From Prunus persica (Eukaryota; Streptophyta; Magnoliopsida; Rosales; Rosaceae): 64,000 nucleotides of DNA. Each line of letters opens with the position of its first letter. Positions within the stretch are counted from its first letter, which is position 1. The notes beneath the pieces were generated by a model, which saw only the letters and a program-made list of their open reading frames with translations, did no database searches and was not told where the DNA came from. The position numbers and the translations under genes are program-made. Of this stretch, positions 14,283-23,688 are shown piece by piece. The stretch is taken from assembly GCF_000346465.2 (NCBI RefSeq), contig NC_034012.1:7352800-7416799 (forward strand), written 5' to 3'.

Positions 14283-14519
14283 GAACCCAGAACCCTAGCC
14301 AACTCTCGGTCTCTTTTTGCTTTTCCATCGAACCCAGAACCCCAGCCAACCCTTCTCAAGACACCCAAAAACTTCTCTTTCCCCATGACCACCCACAAGA
14401 CCTCCTCCTCCTGCTCCCACCCCCTCAGAACCTAGAGCCCAACCGACCCGCAACGCCACCCTTCCCCCCCAAAAGATTCAAAGTGTTAAAAAAAAAAAAT
14501 TTCTTTTCCAATTTTGAAT

Positions 14520-14566
<47 letters not shown>

Positions 14567-14575
14567 CTAGTGTGA
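14208..14575. repeat. CT/GA microsatellites around a duplicated proline-rich segment
   Basis: A (CT)n run at ~14241-14278 and a (GA)n run at ~14524-14562 flank 14216-14470. That stretch contains tandem copies of TATCGAACCCAGAACCC and a segment reading EPRTPANPSQDTQKLLFP. The same segment recurs at 18062-18195. Low complexity and the lack of a gene context argue against a real gene; it may be copied from a 5' UTR or first exon elsewhere. Confidence 0.7.
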
Positions 14576-14654
14576 ATGTGAATGAAGTAAATCATATATA
14601 CATCTTTGACATAATTTACTTCGTATTTTATACTACAGCTACAGGTATACAGGC

Positions 14655-14905
14655 AGGTCATCTAACAGTTTTAATGAATGTTGTTTCAAGTTCTTTTGCC
14701 TTTTGCCTTTTATTCTTTTATTTATTTTCGGGCCTTGACCTCATGTTCCGATCGAGTTTTTATTTTTATAAATTTAGGGTGGGTTTACCTCAAGTTGAAT
14801 CTTTTTGACATCCCCACTCAATTGCAGTGGGAAAGAAAAACATTTAAGAACTACAATCTTACTTTAGGAGTTGCAATTAAGAATTTCCTTGAAGTTCATA
14901 CTGTT
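14655..14905 (+). repeat. SPIKE1-downstream repeat, copy 2 (partial)
   Basis: About 250 bp shared with 11829-12100, ending shortly before the 5' flank of BMT5-like copy B. It suggests that the unit duplicated in the array included this flank. Confidence 0.75.
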
Positions 14906-14983
14906 TGAAGTCCCAAAAGAGAAAAATAATAGCAAGTCAAGGAATTCTGAGACAGTTGAAGAAGAAGAGAGAACCAAATCACA

Positions 14984-16350
14984 ATGGAAGTGTTTAGCTT
15001 TGAGAGAAAGATTAAGCATTACAGCAGCTATCAGAAGATACTCTTAGTGGGAGAAGGAGACTTCTCTTTTGCTGTTTGCTTAGCCAGAGCTTTTGGATTG
15101 GCTGTCAACATGGTTGCGACTTCTCTCGACTCCAGAGGTAACTTTTGAATCACCATTGACTTGTGTCAATGTCCAATTACGTCCACTTTTACTCATTATT
15201 TATGCCCAATTCCTTGGTTTTCAAGCAACCCCGTTTGAAATTTTAATAAAAACGACCAACTGGTTTTGTATTTGGTCCTAAAGCTTACATTTTGGTAATG
15301 ACCCAAAGGAAATAATAGATAGAGGGAACCGAAGATGTTGTCTTTCAAATAGAAAAGCCTAGAAAGTTCCTGATTGAAATAGTTTGCATGCTGATTGTAG
15401 AGTCTTTGATGGTGAAAAGATAGATAGAGGGTTTCTGAATTCTGATTGAAATCCTTTGCATCCTAATTGTAGGGTCATTAATGGTTAAATAATAGATAAA
15501 GGGGCCCAAGGATGCAATCTTTTATTTTATAAAAAAAAAAATTAGAGGGTTCCTTATTGAATCCTTTGCATGCTAATTGTAGAGTCTTTGATGCTGAAGT
15601 ATTCAGAAGCTATGAGCAATGTGAAGGAATTAGAGGCCAAGGGATGCATAATATTGCATGAGGTGGATGTCCACAGCATGAGCCGACACCCTTTGTTGAT
15701 TAGCATACGCTTTGATCGCATAATCTATAATTTTCCTCACGCCGGTTACTTGCATGGTCCCTTTTCTTCTGAACACAACAGGTTCCAAATTTGGTAAGTT
15801 AAAACAAATCCATATATGCATCCCCTTTAAAGATCATGGTATATGCTCTATGGTATTTTGCGTTCATAATGTGTTCCTTATTGAAGAACTGAAACAATGT
15901 AGTTTTGAGCTTAACCAGAACACTACCAAAAAAAAATATAAACAGAGGATTTTGAATTCTAAATGAAATTCATGCATTTTCAGGTTTCATCAGGATTTGA
16001 TCAGGGGATTCCTCCAGAATGCACGCGAAATGCTGACCGCAATAGGAGAAATTCATGTGACACACAAGACAAAATTTCCTTTCAGTGAATGGAAAATAGT
16101 GGAGTTAGCACAAAAGGTTGGGTTATATCTGGTTCATGAAGAACAGTTCTCACCATGGGATTATCCAGGTTATGAAAATAAGAGAGGAGCTGGGATGTGT
16201 GATCAAACGTTTCCTGTTGGAATGTGTAGCACCTTCAAATTTGCCAAGCTCTTGTGCCATTCTACCACTTCTGGTTTCCACCTTGGCATTACTACTTCAG
16301 GTCCATGGTCTGGATATTCTGGAATTAATGGTCCTCGCATGCAATGGTAA
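14984..16350 (+). CDS. BMT5-like Rossmann methyltransferase-domain protein, copy B (At4g26485-like)
   Basis: Three exons: 14984-15137, 15583-15793, 15984-16350, giving 243 aa with no frame break. The protein carries the DUF2431/BMT5-like domain (Pfam PF10354). The glycine-rich SAM-site motif GEGDFSF is at residues 23-29, VATSLDS follows the second strand, FDRIIYNFPHAG at 95-106 holds the NFPH motif-IV equivalent, and HVTHK is at 146-150. Yeast Bmt5 makes m3U in 25S rRNA; the function of plant members is unknown to me. The C-terminus is the type-1 tail (GITTSGPWSGYSGINGP). The ATG was chosen because copies D, F, J and L share it. Intron 1 holds decayed copies of the exon-2 acceptor region. The last codons (CAA TGG TAA) also read as a GTAAGC donor; a possible exon 4 at 16453-16501 would replace the stop with ANTPNENELMFLLSK. 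Confidence 0.85.
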
Positions 16351-16900
16351 GCAAGCCCCTGCATATGAACTTTGTTTTCTTTGATTTAAATTTTTTGTGA
16401 TTTTTAATACTACAATGAGCAAGCAACTTGCATGAGCCTAAATCTTTTTCAGGGCCAATACGCCGAATGAGAATGAGCTTATGTTTCTGTTAAGCAAGTG
16501 ACATTCATTACCATTGTTTGCAAGTCAACTACTTTGTTTGGACTATCTGAATATAGCTAAATCTAGGGTGCATCTTCAGCTAGAAAGTAGGCCTATCAAG
16601 TTTTATATTCGCTATGAAATGTGCCAACGTTTGTGAAAGTTCTGGAATGAATTATACACACTTTCAGTTTCATATCTTTGGTTTTAACTTTTAAACCATT
16701 CCATGTAATATGTAAACGCAGTATTCAACTGAGTAATAGAGATTTAAAATGTCATGTGTTTTGCCCACTTAAAATCCTTTTCCTGTCGCCACATAAGTGT
16801 ATTTGGCTCATCATACATACATATCGAGGACTAGCTGCTTCAGGTGTCTGAGGACTGATATATGTCTACTATATTGAACACAGTGTGTGTGATTTGGCAG

Positions 16901-16977
16901 GTAATGTGCCCTACATGCCTTTGCACTGGAATGGCGATGGCAAGCGAGCATGACCCTCGGATCGATCCCTTGATTAG
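16901..16977 (+). pseudogene. ORANGE (OR) last-exon copy 1, frameshifted
   Basis: After a TTTGGCAG acceptor the frame reads VMCPTCLCTGMAMASEHDPR, then IDP. This is the C-terminal DnaJ-like zinc-finger end of ORANGE, the plastid protein that stabilises phytoene synthase and promotes chromoplast formation. One T is missing near the end (CCCTTGATTAG versus CCCTTTGATTAG in copy 2), so the normal ending PFD-stop is lost. No other OR exon lies upstream, so this is a captured gene end. Confidence 0.75.
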
Positions 16978-17239
16978 AAGAAGTGCATTGCCATCAATAG
17001 TTCCCCCCTTTACCACTTTAAACCTCTTTGCCATGCATATCCTCCCCTGAATTGTGACATAACCAAGGGAAGGGACTTCTGTATATATACTGACTGTTCA
17101 AGAATATGATTAGACATCTGAACGCAATTGAAAGGTTTTCTTCACTTGTGCAACTTTGCCATTTAAATAAAGTTCAATAGTGATGAGGTTAGGCGAGGCG
17201 TGCGTACTGAATCAATTGGTTCCCTGATAATGATGGACT

Positions 17240-18028
17240 TTAGGCCTCTGTTTTTCCGAGTTATGAGGGCCTGGATCCTGCCATGAACAACTTCCAATAT
17301 TGTGAATTCTTTTTTTCCGAGTTATGAGTAAAATTGATGCAAAATCACTTGCTCCAATTAATCAATGCTAACCTTGTAAAATTCAGGAAGATTGTGAAGC
17401 TTATACACCTCATTGACAGCTTGAATCTGCTTTGTTATCTAAAATGATTGGAGTTGAAAAATCTCACATATATAGCTAAAAAAACAAGTAAGCAAGATAT
17501 AATGTTTCAGAATCCCATGTTTTTGGCCAACTACCTACAAAATTTTACATATAAATAAAAAACTCAAAACAACATGACTTGTAAGTTGTATAAAGAGAAA
17601 GCTTGCAATCATACCTCAGCTAACCCGGCAGCAATAACTTCTATCGACATAAAGGTCCGGGTGTGATCATTGTTAACAAAAACCTCCCACTTGCTTCCAA
17701 TGGTTTACCGCAAATCAGCATTATGTTCAATAAAAGAAGTAAAAATCATGCACGCGAGAGAATTATGTTCATACCGCCTCTGAATCTGAAGCTTCTGCCG
17801 AAGCATTGTGACCAGGGAGTCAACCTGGTGCACTCGGATTGGTACAGATTTTCCCAGACTTATAAGGAACTCTCTACCCAAAGCAACCCGTTCAAGCTTG
17901 TGCTCATCCTTGCGCAAAATCTCGAGAGGGACGTCAACGTCGACAGCATGGAGAGAGATGGGGCACCATAGAAGCTAGCTTGTTCAAAAATAAGGCCATC
18001 TCTTTCCCTGGTGCTGGTGGTATATGAA
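17240..18028 (-). pseudogene. USB1-like U6 snRNA phosphodiesterase pseudogene, copy 1
   Basis: Minus-strand exon remnants match USB1/MPN1, the 2H-type exonuclease that trims U6 snRNA. 18028-17775 keeps MALFLNKLASMVP and, after a frame break, GREFLISLGKSVPIRVHQVD and SLVTMLRQKLQIQRRY. 17697-17615 encodes VFVNNDHTRTFMSIEVIAAG. 17426-17373 encodes IQAVNEVYKLHNLPEFYK. A decayed DPRPHIS-type exon lies at ~17282-17240. The first catalytic H-x-S (normally FHISL) has become FLISL, and the second catalytic exon is scrambled. It lies 3'-to-3' against the ORANGE exon. The family assignment rests on recalled motifs. Confidence 0.75.
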
Positions 18029-18191
18029 CTGCAAATATACAATTAATCAAGGGATTAAAGGCTCTCTTTGCTTTCCCATCGAACCCAGAACCCCAGCCAA
18101 CCCTTCTCAAGACACCCAAAAACTTCTCTTTCCCCATGACCACCAACAAGACCCCCTCCTCCTGCTCTCATCCGCCCAGAACCTAGAGCCC

Positions 18192-18800
18192 AACCCAATG
18201 TTGTTTTAAGTTCTTTTGCCTTTTATTCTTTTATTTATTTTCGGGCCTTGACCTCATGTTCCGATCGAGTTTTTTATTTTTATTTTTATAAATTTAGGGT
18301 GGGTTTACCTCAAGTTGAATCTTTTTGACATCCCCACTCAATTGCAGTGGGAAGAAAAACATGTAAGAACTACAATCTTATTTTAGGAGTTGCAATTAAG
18401 AATTTCCTTCAAGTTTTGAAGGGTTTCAGCTAAAAATTACATCCATAAATACTACAGGCAATGCTTTTCTTGAACCCAAAAAAAAAAAAAAAACTAGAGC
18501 AAATCAATCGACAATTTCAGATAGCACTAGAATGTCTGTTGTTTTGATGTTTATTTATTTTTATTTTCTAAAAAGAGTAGTCGTATTAGAATTTCCAAAA
18601 AGGAAGTTGCAGAAAAAAAAAACACAGCAAACTAAAAAGACCAGATCCAAGAGAGTTTGAGAGTGTTTTTTGATTCAGATTCTTTTGAATTTGGCTGACC
18701 AATTGTTTTAAACAAAAGTATATAAAGTGTTATAAACTCTTTTAACGCGTCGATGTGGGATTCAAGTATAAGAGACAGGACAAAGCATCTTCTCCACTTT
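18192..18800 (+). repeat. SPIKE1-downstream repeat, copy 3
   Basis: This matches 11829-12392 and 20858-21480 over most of its length, including the TCGATGTGGGATT end. It is followed at ~18865 by sequence resembling the 3' flank of BMT5-like copy E (CACATCATGCTTTGTTTTAG), with no methyltransferase exon between. A rearranged array unit probably lies here. Confidence 0.75.
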
Positions 18801-19186
18801 TTCAACCAGCTTTTATTACAGAATTAAAGATTAGATGATTTTAAGAAGTAATATCTTCTCCACATCATGCTTTGTTTTAGTTCATTTGAAGTTTGTGGTG
18901 AAAGAAATGAAATGTGCTACCGTTCGTGGAAGTTCCGGAATGAATTACACACTTTCAGTTTCATATCTTTGGTTTTAACTTTTAAACTATTCAATGTAAT
19001 ATGTAAACGCAGTATTCAATTGAGTAACAGAGATTTAAATTGTCCTGTTTATTGCCTACTTAAAATCCTTTTCCTGTTGCCACATAAGTGTATTTGGCTC
19101 ATCATACATACATATCAAGGACTATCTGCTTCAGGTGTTTTGAGGACTGATATGTCAACTATATTTAACACTCTGTGATTTGGCAG

Positions 19187-19264
19187 GTAATGTGCCCTAC
19201 ATGCCTTTGCACTGGAATGGCGATGGCAAGCGAACATGACCCTCGGATCGATCCCTTTGATTAG
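19187..19264 (+). pseudogene. ORANGE (OR) last-exon copy 2, open to its stop
   Basis: After TTTGGCAG the 78-bp exon encodes 25 residues, VMCPTCLCTGMAMASEHDPR then IDPFD, and ends in TAG. This is the expected C-terminus of ORANGE proteins and carries the final CxxC of the DnaJ-like zinc-binding domain. It is undamaged but has no upstream OR exons in the window, so it can hardly be expressed as OR. It could act only as a splice acceptor for some other transcript. Confidence 0.75.
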
Positions 19265-19519
19265 AAGAAGTGCATTGCCGTCAATAGTTGCCCTCTTTAC
19301 CACTTTAAACCTCTTTGCCATACATATATCCTCCCCTGAGTTGTGACATAACCAAGGGAAGGGACTTCTGTATATATACTAACTGTTCAAGAATATGATT
19401 AGACATCTGAACGCAATTGAAAGGTTTTCTTTGCTTGTGCAACTTTGCCATTTAAATAAAATTCAATAGTGATGAGGTTAGGCGAGCCGCACGTACTGAT
19501 CAATTGGTTCCCTGATAAT

Positions 19520-20538
19520 GATGGACTTTAGGCCTCTGTTTTTCCGAGTTATGAGGGCCTGGATCCTGCCATGAACAACATCCAATATTATTGTGAATTC
19601 TTTTTTTCCGAGTTATGAGTAAAATTGATGCACAATCACTTGCTCCAATTAACCAATGCTAACCTTGTAAAATTCAGGAAGATTGTGAAGCTTATACACC
19701 TCATTGATAGCTTGAATCTGCTTTGTTATCTAAAATGATTGAAGTTGAAAAATCTCACATATATTTTTGGCTAACTAGTTGCAAAATTTTACATCTAAAT
19801 AAAAAACTCAAAACAACAGGACTTGTAAGTTGTATAAAGAGAAAGCTTGCAATCATACCTCAGCTAACCCAGCAGAGATCATTGTTAACAAAACCATCCC
19901 ACTGCAAGTTTTACAATAACAAAATGTCTTAGAAACCAAAAAAATGGGAAATGGTTTACGGCAAAATAAGTAAAATTCATGCATGCAATAGAATAACCAT
20001 ACCGCCTCTGAATCTGAAGCTTCTGCCAAAGCATTGTGACCAGGGAGTCAATACAGTTGTTCCCAGACCTGTATGGAACTCTCTACCCAAACCAACCTGT
20101 TCAAGCTTGTGCTCATCCTGGGGCAAATTCTCGAGAGGGACGTCAACGTCGACAGCATGGAGTCCAGGCACCAGAGAAGCTAGCTTGTTCAAAAATAAGG
20201 CCATCTCTTTCCTTGGGGCTGGTGGTATATAAACTGCAAGTATACAATTAATCAAGGGTGTAAAGCCTCTAAAGGCTCTAAGCTCGCAAAGTCATGGCAT
20301 TTGCTAATGAAACTATAAGTAGTCAATTAGAGAATTTGGTAATGGAACTGAGCATTAGAGAATTTGGTTACCTGGGCCGGGATTGGGGCAAAAAGAGAGA
20401 AGAGGTGGGGGCAGAAAATTGATTGCAATTAGTAGTTACCAACGGAATTGGGGCTCTTGAGCAGTGACAGAAGAGGTGGGGGCAGAGGAGAGCTCGATTC
20501 TTCGGAGCTGTTGAGCTCTGGAGGTGGCGGTGGAAATA
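19520..20538 (-). pseudogene. USB1-like U6 snRNA phosphodiesterase pseudogene, copy 2
   Basis: Minus strand. First exon 20538-20440 (SSPLPPPLLSLLKSPNSVG). Second block 20237 to ~20000 (IPPAPRKEMALFLNKLASLV, then PGLHAVDVDVPLENLPQDEH). 19905-19862 is a shortened VFVNND exon missing HTRTF. 19708-19655 encodes IQAVNEVYKLHNLPEFYK. A decayed DPRPHIS-type exon lies near 19565-19520. The first catalytic motif reads FHTGLGTT, so its H survives but the S does not. About 20 bp after it are deleted relative to copy 1. With two lost catalytic regions it is a pseudogene. Confidence 0.75.
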
Positions 20539-20582
20539 CATTTAGAGAAGTAAATATAAAAATATATATATATATTTAAACA

Positions 20583-20809
20583 GTGTAGCCGTGCGGCTAT
20601 ACTATTATATATATATATATATATATATTATAGAATATTTAAAGAGTAAATATATTTTTTTATTTAAAGCATAGAGCCGCGCGGCTATACTGGTTAAACA
20701 TATTTTTATGTAAATAATATAGCCGCGAGGCTATACGCTTTAAATATATATATTTTTATTTTTTATTTATTTATTTATTTATTTAAAGAGTATAGCCGCG
20801 CGGCTATAC
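20583..20809. repeat. Palindrome field 2: GTATAGCCG-NN-CGGCTATAC
   Basis: Four copies of the same palindrome, near 20583, 20665, 20714 and 20790, lie in AT-rich linkers (TTTAAATATATAT). As in field 1, the field lies immediately beyond a USB1 first-exon copy, so exon and palindromes probably duplicated together. Confidence 0.88.
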
Positions 20810-20857
20810 TCTTCACATATTTTAATTTGTATTTTATACTACAGCTACAGGTATCAG

Positions 20858-21480
20858 GAAAAGCATGAATCTCAACATTGTTCATCTAACAGTTTTAATG
20901 AATGTTGTTTTAAGTTCTTTTGCCTTTTGTGTTTTATTCTTTTATTTATTTTTGGGCCTCGACCTCATGTTCCGATTGAGTTTTTTATTTTTATTTTTAT
21001 AAATTTAGGGCGAGTTTACTCCAAGTTGAATCTTTTTGACATACTCACTCAATTGCAGTCGGAAAGAAAAACATTTAAGTACTACAATCTTACTTTAGGT
21101 GTTGCAAGTTTTGAAGGGTTTCAGCTAAAAATTACATCCATAAATACTAGAAACAATGCTTTTTCTTGAATTAAAAATAAAAATAAAAACCTAGAGCAAA
21201 TCAATCGACAAGTTTTCCAGATAACAGTAAAATGTCTGTTGTTTTAATGTTTATTTATTTTTATTTTCTAAAAAAAGTAGTCGTATTAGAATTTCCAAAA
21301 AGGAAGTTGCAGACAAAAAAAAATACAGCAAACAAAAATGGCCAGACCCAAGAGAGTTTGAGTGTGTTCTTGTTTCAGATTCTATTGAATTTGGCCAACC
21401 TATTATGTTGGGCAAAAGTATAAAAAGCGTTATAAACTCTTTTACTTGTCGATGTGGGATTGAAGTATAAGAGAGGACAT
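20858..21480 (+). repeat. SPIKE1-downstream repeat, copy 4
   Basis: This long copy of the 11829-12392 unit leads into the upstream flank of BMT5-like copy C (GACTGGGAAAGAAAACAAGG), as copy 1 does for copy A. This gives the original order: repeat, flank, methyltransferase-like gene. Confidence 0.78.
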
Positions 21481-21735
21481 AAACAGTGGCACACTTGGAA
21501 CATAAACAGACTGGGAAAGAAAACAAGGAAATGAATGCATGGAAAATTTAATGTGAGACATTTGAGGGTGAGCCTAACAGTTGCCTCTCTAGCCTGCAAC
21601 TCTTTATATAAGTAGATGTGATCAGCACCGTTGCTGAAAGAGTACCGGAGAAAATGTTCGAATAAATTTAAACCCGGAAAATGAAAAGAAGTTAAAGAAT
21701 TGGGACGAGTTTCAAGTAAGTTGGAAGAGAAGAAA

Positions 21736-22475
21736 ATGGAACTATTTGGCTACGATGAGAAACGGATTAAGCACTACAGAAGTTCTCAGAAAATACTCTT
21801 ATGGGAGAAGGAGACTTCTCCCTTTCAGCTTGCTTAGCCAGAGCATTTGGCTCTGCTGCCAACATGGTTGCAACTTCTCTTGACTCCAGGGGTAATTGGA
21901 TCATCTTTGACTGTTTCACAAATTCTGATTATAAGATATATACTTTGATATTAAAGTTACCTCATTAATGTATTTGCTTCTAATATTTATATAACAAATC
22001 TGAAAAGTTACTCTTTTTTTTGAACTTCTGCTTAAATTTTGGGTTTCTGACTGAATTCATTTGTATCCTAATTGTAGAGGAATTAATGGTGAAGTATTCA
22101 AAAGCTTTGAGAAACTTGAGGGAATTAGAGAATAGGGGATGCAAAATATTCCACGGGCTAGATATGTGCACACCATGCACTATCACCCTCTCCTTATCAA
22201 GATGCAGTTTGATCGAATAATATTTAATTTTCCTCATTCCGATCAGTTGAATGGTTCGAAAAAGAAGAAATCCAAAATCTGGTAAGTTGAAGCGAAACCA
22301 TGTATGAGCTTTAGTTTTCCTAGTGCTGCTTCCAGTTTCCACCCTGGTGCTTTGAGCATTAGTTTATGGTCAGCTGACATAGTAGATATGGCTTGCACTT
22401 ATTCAGAGAGCTTAGAAAGGAAGAAACCAAAGCATGGCCACAAGAATTTGAGATCTCCATAAGATTTGAAGATTT
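21736..22475 (+). pseudogene. BMT5-like pseudogene, copy C, with orphan type-2 tail
   Basis: Exon 1 starts at 21736 (MELFGYDEKRIKHYRSSQKI) but lacks one G in the motif-I codons (CTCTTATGGGAGAAGG where other copies read CTCTTAGTGGGAGAAGG), which breaks the frame inside GEGDFSF. Exon 2 (~22076-22282) is altered (NFPHSDQLNGSKKKKS). The exon-3 core with HVTHK is absent. From ~22328 only the type-2 tail remains (SFHPGALSISLWSADIVDMA ... GHKNLRSP, stop). An internal deletion joined intron 2 to the tail. Confidence 0.85.
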
Positions 22476-23688
22476 CAAAGATCACAATCCTCACTAGCTT
22501 TGTTGGATACTTCATGTTGAATTAGAATCCCTGCTCTATCTAAGACCATAAGGCAAATGATTTTTTTATTTCATTTTATGGTTTATGTTGCTCTTCATCT
22601 CGAACATTTGCTTCATATAAAACATGAGTTATTTGGGCTGAGGCAAATTCCCTAAAGAAAACACTTCGTTAATTGTGTGCGATGTCGTGTCATCTTATTG
22701 AGAAAGAAGGTTCAAAAAGGCAAAGTTGCATCAAGGAATTTGACAAGGTAAATTTGCCTTCATTTTGGAAATACAAACCGTTTCCACAAAATATTCATTT
22801 ACGTGGTTTGCTCAGAATGAGCTAGGTTTGAGGTTAAGGCCTCTGAGGGTTTTCATAAGATTGAACAAGATTTACAAGACGTCTTTCTCTCCCACTGAAA
22901 AAACTCTCGCTAGTTCCAGGCACTACTTGGTACTTACTATTTGCACGCACATTTTATTTCGGAAGCTTTTCCAAAATGTAAAGTAAGGTTGCACTTCTTT
23001 TTTATTTTTATTTTTTTAAAAAAAAAAACAGTACAAGCGAGTGATAGTTTAAATTATATAGGAAGGTGCCATGATCGAACTTGAGACATTTTATCTGCAA
23101 GTCAAGGCCCTCTCTCCACATGGGCTACGCACTTGTTTAGTTATTTTGATAACATGAGTAAGACTTGACTGACAGAAAGTTTCCAAAGGAAGGAACCTAA
23201 AAAGCCCCAAATTCTAAAAAGAAGGCCACAGCTTCTAAAGGAAGTCTTATAAAGGAGGGCATAATGGAAGACTTTACTCACAAATAAACAAATATGGTGT
23301 TTAAGAAAACATTAAAATGAAAATCATTTAACTAAATGGTTAAACTATTTCGAATTTCGATGATTTTCACAAAAATGATGTTTTATGAAATACTTAAAGT
23401 ATAAATCAATGAAATACAATGCAAAACACCCGACAAGAGTGTGCCTTGAAAAAAAAAACTAAACTTGAACGTTTAGGCCAAAAGTGATAAGTAGAGATGC
23501 TATTTTAATTTGATGTGACACACGCAAACACTTTTCCATCTTCCTAAGCTTTTCAAATCAAAAGGGTGTGAAGAGGGCAAGCGTTGCGCGAGTATACATA
23601 CCGACTCAAAAATGTTCAAACAGTTTTAAGTACCCAAGAAGGAAAAGATTAACAAGTCAAAGAATTCTGAGAAAGTTGGAGAGCAAGA
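22476..23688. other. Intergenic spacer upstream of copy D
   Basis: No gene is seen. 22640-22990 resembles 38670-38900 (CAAATTCCC/GCCCTGAAGAAAACACTT, then TTTGCCTTCATTTTGGAAAT), an upstream flank shared by several array units. The stretch just before the gene contains GCGTTGCGCGAGTATACATA, a mutated form of the TATAAATA context found before copy L. Confidence 0.6.

Larger units (their letters stand above)
16620..20255. repeat. Segmental duplication of an OR/USB1 convergent gene junction
   Basis: Two blocks of about 1.4 kb, 16620-18045 and 18905-20255, align along their length in the same orientation. Shared landmarks are CACTTTCAGTTTCATATC, the OR last exon, GGTTAGGCGAG, ATGGACTTTAGGCCTCTG and the USB1 exons. 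Block 2 extends further, to the USB1 first exon (20440-20538) and palindrome field 2. Different lesions in each copy show that they decayed independently after duplication. Confidence 0.85.

Noticed and set aside
14147..14575. Open frame of 142 codons rich in Pro/Ser/Leu
   Set aside because: It spans CT and GA microsatellites and duplicated UTR-like sequence. Its composition reflects simple repeats and no splice or homology support was seen.
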